In this document: positions 12,901 through 24,900 of the stretch, in pieces
Numbering within the stretch: position 1 is the stretch's first letter
Layout: each line of letters starts with the position of its first letter
Assembly: GCA_009617715.1 (NCBI GenBank)
Contig: VTFK01000144.1
Location: 434,001 to 498,000, forward strand
From: Plectrocnemia conspersa
Taxonomy: Eukaryota; Arthropoda; Insecta; Trichoptera; Polycentropodidae
Length of the DNA: 64,000 nucleotides
Direction of reading: 5' to 3'
Made by a program: the position numbers and the translations under genes
The notes under the pieces: generated by a model
Databases searched by the model: none
What the model was told of the DNA's origin: nothing
What the model saw: only the letters and a program-made list of their open reading frames with translations

Positions 12901-15900
12901 ATCTTGAATGCTACTAAATAACAAAACACTGCTTTTTTATTAAAAATAATGCAATAAGCACCCATGATCCAAACTCTGGCTACTATCAATAAAAACCTAA
13001 TAAATGTATGAATAACTAATCATTAATTTTAGAACAAGAACCCGTTAAAGACGTTGTGTATCAAAACCCCTGCGTTCCTAGCCCATGTGGTCCATATTCT
13101 GAATGTAGAGATGTTAATGGATCACCGTCTTGTGCATGTTTACCATCATACATTGGTTCACCTACAAATTGTAGACCTGAATGCTCTGTAAACACAGACT
13201 GCTTGAGTGACAAGGCTTGCATCAATGAAAAATGTAGAGATCCATGTCCAGGATCGTGTGGTGTAAATGCACAATGCAACGTCTTGAATCATATGCCGAT
13301 ATGTACATGCATACCGCAGTACACTGGCGATCCATTCAGATATTGTACTCTAAAACAAGAAGGTATATACTTACTTATATATACATACACTTAGTAAAAA
13401 CAAGAAATAACACATTATATTTTCAGCGCCAGAAATTGTAAAACAAGACCCTTGCAATCCATCACCATGTGGTGCAAACGCTCAATGTAACAACGGTATA
13501 TGTACTTGTTTGAACGAATATCAAGGAAATCCTTATTTGGGTTGCCGGCCAGAATGCATCCAAAACTATGACTGCTTAGGGAATAAAGCTTGCATTTTAA
13601 ACAAATGTATAGATCCTTGTCCTGGAACTTGCGGAAGAGAAGCGCAATGTACTGTTATAAACCACGTACCGATTTGTTCTTGTCCTGCTCATCTAACAGG
13701 CGATCCATTCGTATTCTGTCGTACAATTCCAAGTAAGATTATTGCACTATAACTAAAAAGTGTACTGAATATGTTAACTAATTTATATAATTTATAGCAC
13801 CAGTTAAAACTGAGCCATGCCAACCATCCCCATGCGGACCCAATAGTCAATGTAGAGTCATAAACGAACAAGCCGTATGCTCATGTCTTTTGGGTTACGT
13901 TGGATCACCACCAAGCTGTAGACCTGAATGCGTAATAAGCTCCGATTGCACAAGCGATAAAGCATGTTTGAATCAAAAGTGCATAGATCCATGCCCAGGA
14001 ACGTGCGGATTCGCAGCTATCTGTAACGTAATCAATCACAATCCTGTATGCAGTTGTCCGATAGGACAAACGGGAGATCCGTTCACAAGATGTTATCCAA
14101 AACGTGAGATTCATAATCATCATTGATTGTCCAATACAAAACTTTATTCTAATCGTTCATATCATTTACAGCGGCTCCACCTCCACCGCGCGACGAGCCA
14201 TACGACCCGTGTCGACCATCACCATGCGGACCAAATTCACAATGTGTAGCAGTGAATGGTTCACCGGCTTGTACATGCTTACCCAACTTTATAAGCAGTC
14301 CTCCCAATTGCCGGCCCGAATGCGTCATTAATTCAGAGTGTTCTAGAGAATTGGCTTGCGTTAATCAAAAGTGCCAGAATCCATGCATTGGAACTTGTGC
14401 GTCCAACGCACAGTGTCATGTGATCCTTCACGCACCAACTTGTTCGTGTCCTCCTGGATTAACCGGGGATCCATTCAGATACTGCTCACCCATACCTCGT
14501 AAGTGTTATTTGACAATGCAATTTTATATGGAATCAGGCATGAGTTTCACATAATTTTGCATTGCGTATTAGTGGCTGAATTATAATAAATGTGTATTAC
14601 CTTTATATTTATTACCCTTCAGCTGTCATTCTATGATATTTATCTATGTATTACTTAGATTTTAATAATAGGAAAATATTTAGATTTTTTTATAGATTTA
14701 CATTATAAATTAAAACTGGACTGTATTAAATTGAATTGTTGCTATTTATATCATAGTTCAAAATATGAAAGTAATGATGACAAAAACATTATTTTTTATA
14801 TACGACATTCAATATAAGTTTTTCAGCGCTTTAAAAGTGAATTGCTGAACAGTATGTTGCACCTCTTTGTCGGACCTAAACCACTTTTTTCCCCATCCCA
14901 TAGTTGAGCAGTCACATAACGTTAAGAACATTATGTAGTTGTTTCAGAATTTTATAGACTACTCGCATTTCGTACACTTGCATTTACCATACGAAATTTT
15001 CATTTGTTGATGAATTTCAATCGGTTTCATTTCTTCTTTACTTAAAAAACGAATGACAGCGCTGTTTCACTTTGCTGCATGTTGCATGCCTGATTCGTAC
15101 TGCCACCTGCCAGTTACTATTCGAACTATATGTATTATTTTTAATAATCATTTGTACTATCTTAATACAAAAACAATCCATTTAAACCCTTTTTACAAAA
15201 TTTATTATATTATCTTTGTATAAAAAATACAAACGGCACCAATATGTATTTTTTACAATAAGAATCAACGTTATTATTGGATACTTATTTCATACAATAA
15301 CAATATATTTTGGCGTGGCAGCCATATGGAAATATCACTACGCATTAGAAGCATTACCATATATGTGATTCTTAAAATTTGTCAAGATTTTATGTGTAAT
15401 AAATGGAACTGTCTAACCTAATGTTGCACTGAACAAAACTACCCAAGTCTGTTAGACAGTTCCGGACTTACTTTTATATTTAATTTCATTTTGGTGTTGG
15501 TGTATGCAAAAATATAAAATTACTTAACAGTAAACTTATTCTTATTTAATTTTTACAGAGAGACCGTTGCCACCACCAGAAGCAAGAGATCCGTGCTATC
15601 CAAATCCTTGCGGATCAAACGCAAGATGCCGTGTCGAGAACCAATACTCAATATGCGAATGTCTACCAGAATACCACGGCAATCCTTACGAAGGCTGTCG
15701 ACCCGAATGTCTTGTTAGCTCGGACTGTCCAATGTCAGCTGCTTGCATTGCAAACAAATGCAGAGATCCTTGCCCCGGCACTTGCGGAATTGGAGCCAAA
15801 TGTCAAGTCACCAACCACATACCAATTTGTTCGTGTCCACCGGGAACGACCGGAGACGCCTTTAGACAGTGTCTCATAGTTTCTGTTCAAGATAAACCAT

Positions 15901-18900
15901 TAGAAACCTCAGACCCCTGCAATCCGTCACCTTGCGGTGCCAACACCAGATGCAACAGAGTCAGAAATAGCGCTGTCTGTGAATGCCTACCAGGATTTTT
16001 CGGATCTCCGTTCGGCAGTGGATGCAAACCTGAATGTACCATCAGCTCGGATTGTCCAAGAGACAAAGCTTGCGCTAATACCAAATGCATTGATCCTTGT
16101 CCTGGTGTTTGCGGATATAGAGCTCAATGTCAAGTCATCAATCACAGTCCGATTTGCAGTTGTCCGGCACCGTTAATAGGAAATCCATTCGTAGAGTGTA
16201 ACGACATGCCAGGTAATCTATTTAATCTATAAATTATGATTTGATCAGTCAAGGTGATACTTATTTATAAATTTATTTCATAGCTCCACCATCAGATCCA
16301 TGCAATCCGTCACCTTGCGGACCTAACGGACAGTGTCGCGTTATTAACGGAGTTGCTTCCTGTATTTATCCGGAATGTATCATCAATCAAGATTGTGCTA
16401 GAGACAAAGCATGCTATTCGCAGAAATGTGGCGATCCCTGTATCAACGCTTGCGGCATTAATGCCTTATGCCAAGTAAGTCTATATTTATTTTGTAAATC
16501 TACTGATATAATATGACAAACGATAGTCCAATGTATCAGCTGGATTTTATAGATGTCTTTGAATATTTAGAAACTTCTAATACCTATTTTTTTACTTAAA
16601 TTTTATTCCATGTTAAATAAAATAAAATATTGTTCTTTCTCTGCTCTCTCATTGAGCATTTGCTAATTATTAAACCATTAGAATGATCAGAATTAAAATA
16701 ATGAACAATCATAATTATATTATTCAGGCTCAGAATAAATATCAAATGGTTAGAATAAAAATAGATCATGTAAATTTTAAAAAATACTTATAAAATATCT
16801 TGCTCGCACCAAAACTGTTGGTCAGAACTTAAACAACCCATGATTAACTTTCAACGAATCTATTTAGGACTATTATAATCTATTTTTTAATATAAATTCT
16901 GACCCATGTAATATATAACAACCGTATTAAAATTCTGACCCAAAAAATACAAGCCATTAAGAACTCTGAAAACGCAAAAAATTTCAGCATTACCTCTAAT
17001 ACGTATGTATCATTGTATTTTGAAAGATCTTTGTGGATACCTTCTGATTCAGTGCAGTTATGCATTTAAATATTTTAAATCAATTTCATAGAAATGAATA
17101 ATATATCCACTTTTAAACATTATAGTTATTAATATATGTATGTATGTTTATGTGTGTATTTTGTTGCGATATTAATAAATATAAATATTTTTAGGTTGTA
17201 AATCATAATGCGGTTTGCATATGTCCATCAGGATATACAGGATCACCGCAAATCAAATGTGATGTAATATATCAAGAACCTGGTAAGTAAATTAATTATT
17301 GCGTTTTTTTTCACAACGATCCGAATATTCATTTTTATATTTATCTTCAGTGCCGAAACCAGAATGTGTACAAGACAGTGAATGTCCAAGTGATAAAACT
17401 TGCATGAACACTCAATGTAAGAATCCTTGCGTGTACAATACCTGCGGACAAAATGCCCTTTGCAGAGTACAATCGCATAGACCGTTCTGTACATGCCACG
17501 ACGGATACACTGGAAATGCAAACTCCATCTGTTATGAAAGTAAGAGATTCATCATTCATCATTTGTCAGTAAATTTAATGATATTAATATAATTTAAAAA
17601 TACAGTTGGCTGCCGAACCGATTCCGAATGTCCTCCGACTCAAGCTTGCATCAATAAGAACTGTGTAGATCCTTGCCAGTATACTCAATGTGGGTTGAAC
17701 GCAATGTGTATCTCAGACGCTAACCATAAAGCTAGATGCTACTGTCCAGAATCATTCAAGGGAGATCCGCTCGTCAGATGTCAACGGCCAGAATGCGTAA
17801 CCGATTCCGACTGTCCATACAACTTAGCTTGCAGAGATGAAAGATGTAGAAGTCCATGTAATTGCGCATCAAATGCTGAATGCGTAGTCTTGAATCATTA
17901 CGCAACGTGTAGATGTCCACCAGGCTTTACAGGAAATCCGAATGCTTTGTGTCAAAGAAGTAAGTATCAAATATATTGTGAATCATGTGTTAAGTTTGCT
18001 TCTAAACCAATGATTTGGTTATAGTTGAATCTAAAATACCACCGCAATGCATGTCTGACGCCGATTGCGCTAGTAAGCTAGCTTGCTTCAGCGGAATTTG
18101 TAAAAATCCATGCTTGGAGACGAAACCGTGTGGTAAGAACGCAGAATGTACAGTGGTGGACACTTTGCCTTTAAGAACTATGGCATGTCTTTGTCCTTCT
18201 GGATATTCTGGAGACGCCGACGTTGATTGCAAACTAGGTATGTATCATGAGATATATTTTTTAATGATTTTACAATACAATAACTAATTTGCTAGGTCGA
18301 TTTAACTATTTTAAAAACAACAGATAATAGGTATGTTATAAACATTGGTTAAAGAATTTTTTGTTTAAATTTAATTGCACTTGTAAAATTAAATGTATAT
18401 ATCACAATGAAGATTTCAAACCAATGTATATAATAAATGTAATGTATATACAATAGATATAGAGCAGTATAAGTCACAATGTATTATATATACACATTAA
18501 AAATTATTATTTTCAGATTTTTAAGAATTATATAATAGTAATAAAAAACAGCAACACACTAATTAATGAACGCTTTTCTTTCAGTTTATATTGTGTATTA
18601 TGTAGTCTATAATAAAATAATGCCATTTTCAGCCCCACAATCGACGCCAGGTTGTAGAAACAATGATGAATGTGGTCAATCAGAAGTGTGCCTGAACAGA
18701 ATTTGTGTAAATCCATGCGTGGTTGGAAACCCGTGCGCTCACAACGCAGAATGCCAAGCCGTGAATCACAAAGCAACTTGCAAATGTGCCTCAAATTTGA
18801 TTGGAAATCCATTTATCAATTGTTATCCAGGTGAATATTCAGTGCTTTCTCAGATATTCTATTAAAATTGACAATGATAAAAGCATTATTTTCTTGTATC

Positions 18901-21900
18901 ACTGGTTTCAACTGTCTTTGTGACTAATTTATTGTAGTAGTGAATGAATTTACTTAATCATAGTCAGAATATTAGGAAAATAAATAATATTCAATTTTTT
19001 AAGTCTCCATTAAAATTAATATATTTTTGCGTATTTCAGTACCTTCTTCACTACCTGAATGTAGTCATGATTCAGACTGTGCTTTGGACAAAGCTTGCTT
19101 CAACTCTCGTTGTCAAGATCCATGTGCAGCTGCAAATCCTTGCGGAACGAACGCAGAATGCAGAACTCAAGAGCATAGACCTGTTTGCTTCTGTCCCGTT
19201 GGTTGGGCTGGTAATCCACAAGCACAGTGTTACAAACGTAAGGATCACAATCAAAATAGTAGTGATTATAAATTATATATTACTTATATTGTGATATATT
19301 TTCAGCTGAATGTAACTCGGACAGCGACTGTCCATTCGACAAAGCTTGCATCAACGAACATTGCCTCAATCCTTGCAATAACGCCGGAAACAAACTATGC
19401 GGCCGCGATGCCGAATGCACAATTAAACTACATAGAGCTCAATGCATATGTCCAGCCGGTACTCAAGGCAATCCTTACGTATCTTGCATATCGGTCATTT
19501 GCCAATACAATGAGGACTGCGCCGATCACGAAGCTTGCGATAGATTAAATAGGGTCTGCAGACCTGTGTGCGAAGATGACACATGTGCAGATACAGCTAC
19601 GTGCATTGGAAGAGGTCACCAAGCTAAATGCTCGTGCCCGCCGAGAACAACAGGCAATCCATACACACAATGCCTTGCTGACAAACAGCCGTCTCCGGAA
19701 TGCACAGTCGACGCTGATTGTCCATCGATGCATGCATGTATCAACTCTCGTTGTCAAAATCCATGCACCTTACCAAACATTTGCACGCGAGATCAAGAAT
19801 GTAGGGTTTTGGACTCGCTACCATTGAGAACAGTCATATGCGAATGTCCTTCCGATTCATACATCAGCAACGGTAGATGCATCCCCATAATGAAACCATC
19901 ACAACAATGCCGCAGCGACTCAAACTGTCCAGATACTGATAAATGCATTAGAGGATCATGCGTGGAAGCTTGCAAGATTGATTTGTGCGGTGTCAACGCT
20001 CAATGCATATCTAAGAATCACAGAGGAACTTGCTCTTGTGCACCAGGCTATGTGGGAAATCCGCACATTGAATGTACAAACAGTGAGTATATTTGTTCTC
20101 TCCCCTAATATTTCATCGGCATTTTTTCAGTGGTATCTAAGAGTTATATTTAACAAATCTTATTTTTAATAGTGCCGAAAGTACCAGGAGATATACCTCA
20201 ACCAGACTGTTACAAAAACGACGATTGCAGCTGGGATAGATCGTGCGTTAATGAACTGTGTGTTAATCCATGTATGGTCGGTGATCCGTGTGCAAGAGGA
20301 TCTTTCTGCTACGTGGAAAATCATCATCCGGTCTGCAAATGTCCACCAGATTACACAGGCGATCCGAGAGTGGAATGTATACCACGTAAGTACATAGCCC
20401 TGTATTTTTTGTTAAATTAATACTTTTCTGTCCTACAATATGGCAAAATCTGTAATTAGTCCTTCTATGTTCAATTCCTTTAAAACATCACGCTTAATTG
20501 ATAACAAAGTAAGTCCGCTTAATCTTTCCTGAACCATAGAGCTTAAATTAGTTTTTATTAACTTTAATTTTGAAAAACTTTTTCCGATGCTAGCCACAGA
20601 TACAGGCAAAGCTTAAGAAATGCGTATAGCAATTACGTCCCTGAAATAACAGTGATATGTTTCACTATTTACAAGTATTCTACGATAAGAACGTGGAGTA
20701 AACTTTCTATTTCCATACAAGTGGTAAATAAATAATTTTCCACTTGTTTGGGTCCAATCTTTACAATGTCTAAAAGAGAGTTAATATTTACTGGCCATAT
20801 ATTGTAAATTGTGCTCTTGAATAGAATTTTGCCTAGAAATGTTTAAAATATTTTCATTGTTTGATTAGTTTAAGTCTGATAGAAGTTTATCTCAATAGTT
20901 TATTGATACAAAGTTAGACCGCCTCCAAATGTTCAATAGGTATAAAGCAAATGTATAATTTCAGATAACATTGCATCGATATTTAAAAAATGTATTGATA
21001 GAGCCGGCCCTGATGCTGAATATACATAAAACGTACTAATCATTACCTTTAAATTATAGCATCTGGACCTACCACCTTGGGTTGCACATCAAACTCAGAC
21101 TGTCCTTTATCAGAATCCTGCATCAACGCTCAATGTATAAACCCATGTAATTGCGGACAAAACTCGGAATGCCAAGTCAAAAACCATTATCCAGTTTGCT
21201 TCTGCAAACCAGGTTATACGGGAAATCCTCAAGCTGGATGTATTAAAAGTAAGCTATATTTATGATTAACTTGGTTGTACATCTAAAATATCTTTATTAA
21301 TATTTTTTATTATTACAGCTGGATGTCAATCTGATAACGAATGTAACGACAATGCTCAATGCTATAATGGAGATTGTATCAATCCATGCTTGTTGGATAA
21401 TGCATGCTCAATATCATCCGAATGTTATGGAAAGAATCACAGATCGGCTTGTAGATGTCCTGCTGGATTCGTCGGAAATCCATACGATCACTGCTTGAGA
21501 GAAGAATGCAGAACAGACAGTGACTGTCCGAGCAGTAAAGCGTGCTTATATCATAAATGTGAAGATCCATGCACAAACGCCGATATCTCCCCTTGTGCTT
21601 CAAACGCTTTATGCTTCGTCCAAAATCATGCAGCTTCATGTAGATGTCCAGATCACTTACCAAACGGAAATCCATTATCATATTGCGAACGCTCACCAGT
21701 CAGTTCTACTTCTGAACCAGAATGTAAGATGGATTATGAATGTCCCAGTAAGATGGCTTGCATCAAGAACGAATGTGTCGATCCATGTCTGACTCTAGCA
21801 CCTTGTGCAGCTAACGCCAAATGTAGCGTTTTAGATAGCATGCCAGTTAGAACGATGGTATGTACTTGTCCGGAAGGATGGGTACCAGACAATCAAGGAA

Positions 21901-24900
21901 AATGTCACGCAATTGTGTTACCAGTACCGCCAGGATGCACAGTGGATGACGATTGTCCATCTCATGAAGCGTGCGTGAACAGAATTTGTAGAAATCCATG
22001 CGACTGCGGCCTTCATTCGGCTTGCTTTGTACAAAATCACAGACCGATATGCTCTTGCGAAGAAGGATACGAAGGCAATCCTAATGTAGCATGTCGAACA
22101 GTCGGATGTCGAATTAATTCAGAATGCGATTCTGGTAAAGCTTGCATTAATGGAAACTGTGTTAATCCTTGCTTAGTAAACGATCCTTGTGGAGCAAACG
22201 CTGAATGTTACGTAGAAGATAATAGAGCTGCTTGTAAATGCTTGAGTGGTTATAGAGGAAATCCGCAGGATAGATGTTACGTTGTCGGATGTCAAAGCAA
22301 CAATGAATGCCCTCAAGATAAGCAATGCATAAACGCTCAATGTATCAATCCTTGCTTATATGAAAACCCTTGTTCAAAACGTGCTGAATGTAGAGTACAA
22401 AACCATAACACGATATGTAAATGTCCCGATACGATGATCGGAAATCCGTATATTGAATGTAGAATAGCTCCCACTCCGGAGTGCATCGAAGACGGCGATT
22501 GTCCATCTAAGCAAGCTTGTCTCAATAACAAATGTCAAAATCCTTGTACTGCTTTAGAACCATGCTCAAGACCGTCTAATTGTGAAGTTATATCATCATT
22601 ACCGGTAAGAACGATGATTTGCGTATGTCCAAGCGGATACGTATCGAGCGGAAGTGGAATGTGCAAACCGACACCACCCATCAAATCCATCGGAGGATGT
22701 ATCACAGATGACGATTGCCCAACTTCCACGTCTTGCATTAATAGTATCTGTAGAAATCCTTGCAACTGTGGACCGAACGCAGAATGCCGAATCATAAACC
22801 ATAAACCGGTATGCTCATGTAAACAAGGCTTTGATGGAAATCCAGACATTGAATGTATACAAATAGGATGCCGCCATGATTCTGACTGCTCAGGACAACA
22901 CGCTTGCGTCAACAGACAATGCATCATGGTCTGCGCTACTGACGGATCATCGTGCGGCACTAAAGCCAACTGCTATGGATTAAACCACAGAGCCATCTGC
23001 GAATGTCCACCGGGACTAATGGGAAATCCGAACATAGCATGCGTGTTAGTCGGCTGTAGATCTGACGGCGAATGTCCATCTCACCGAGCTTGCATCAACA
23101 GCAAATGTGAAAATCCGTGCACAATAGGAAACCCTTGCGATTCGTCACTGGAGTGCAAGGTTTACAATCATATACCGGAATGCTCGTGTCCAATCGGATA
23201 CTCTGGAGACGTCACTATCGGATGCAGTAAGAGTGACGAACCGAGATGCAGAGGAGACTATGAATGTCCGTCCGGTACTGCTTGCTTTAGTGGAGAATGT
23301 ATTGATCCGTGCTTAGAGACCAAACCCTGCGGAGTTAACGCTGTATGCAAAGTACTGGATACGTTACCTGTAAGAACTATGATCTGTGAATGCTTACCAG
23401 GCTTCCAAGGAAACGCTGCAGTGCAATGTGATAAGAGTAAGTGTTTTATTCATAGTTTTAATAATACTTTAATATGATTCTAAATCTAATATATTTTATA
23501 GCTCTAATGTGTCGCGTTGATAAAGGATTCGTCCAAGACGACTTTGGCAATTGCGTCTGTCCTCCAACCACGGCTCTGAACGATAACGGCGATTGCGCTC
23601 CTTGTCTGACAGAACGAGGATTGAAGATAGACGAGAGAGGTTACTGTGTATGCGATTTAGAGAGAGGTTTCATCATTGACGAGAGAGGCAATTGCGTATG
23701 CCCGACCGAATATGGATACCAAGTGGACATTCACGGAAACTGTGCCAGAACACTGGAGCCGGAGTGTCATGAAGACAGTGACTGTCCTGATCAGAGTTAC
23801 TGCAATAAAGAGACCGAGATCTGTGACGATCCTTGCAATATTAAGAGATGCGGAGTGAACGCTCTCTGTAACGTTACGAACCATGTTGCGGTGTGCCAAT
23901 GTATCACCGGATATACCGGAAATGCGGACGTCTATTGCAGTAAGAATCAAAATCATATTATGTATATAAAAATATATCCAACTTCAGTTTCCGAACATTT
24001 TTTTTTAAAAAAACACAAATTTATGGATATCTTATTTTTTTATTAATCGAACATTTGAGGTATTGTAGATATTGGTTTTTAGGTGCTCCAATGTTTCGGG
24101 TTTGTTGGCGTAGACACGATATTAGCGTAACTTCACAAAAAAAATCGTCTGTAACGCCTATAGCATTTACCATTGACTTACAGTCCGACCTCCATCGTTT
24201 TTTTTTTAAAGTAAGGCCCAACGCCATCTGATTATAATGTGCACCAAGCCATCACTTTTTGGGCATGTAATGGTCTCTCGTAAATCACATGAACATTTTC
24301 CTTGCCCTTGATATGCGCCAATTTCGCTTATTAACATACCCAGAGATGTAAAAATGTACCTCATCAAAAAAGATTTTCTTTGAAAAATCAGCATCAACTT
24401 CCTGTAGCTCTAACACTCAATCTGCGTAAATTTTTCTCTGTCCATAGTATCTGGACTTTAGTTATTGTGTTATCTAAATTTTATAAGGGTGCAAGTGCAA
24501 AATGTGTCAAAGGGAGCCATAAGAAAAGCTCGAAAGCTACGAACGCCGACAAATTCACAATTCCAGAGCTTTGGCTATATACTTTCATTTACAGCAGCAG
24601 TATTCTCGGCTGAACGGACGCCACGATGATTTACATCCCTTACCCTATATCCAACGCTTCCAGTTTTTTCAAAGTTTTTCACTACATTGCGAGTTTTTCG
24701 CTCAGTAGGATGATGAAATTGACCATAATCTTCCCGCAAATTTCGATACACAGTTCGTAGAGAATTGTTATTTCTGTAGAACAATTGAACAATTTTAATG
24801 CATTGAGAGGTAACAGCTGTCTAATTTACAGTGCTGCCAACATAGGAAACTCGAATTGGATCAACCTGTATTATAAAATAATGACTTATTGGTGATATAT

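Noticed and set aside
2685..14498. Regularly spaced repeats as a CRISPR array
   Set aside because: The repeats are coding EGF-DPY modules in a eukaryotic gene, far longer than CRISPR repeats.
22535..22969. 144-codon minus-strand frame over the large dpy exon
   Set aside because: Antisense shadow of repeated module codons with no independent features.
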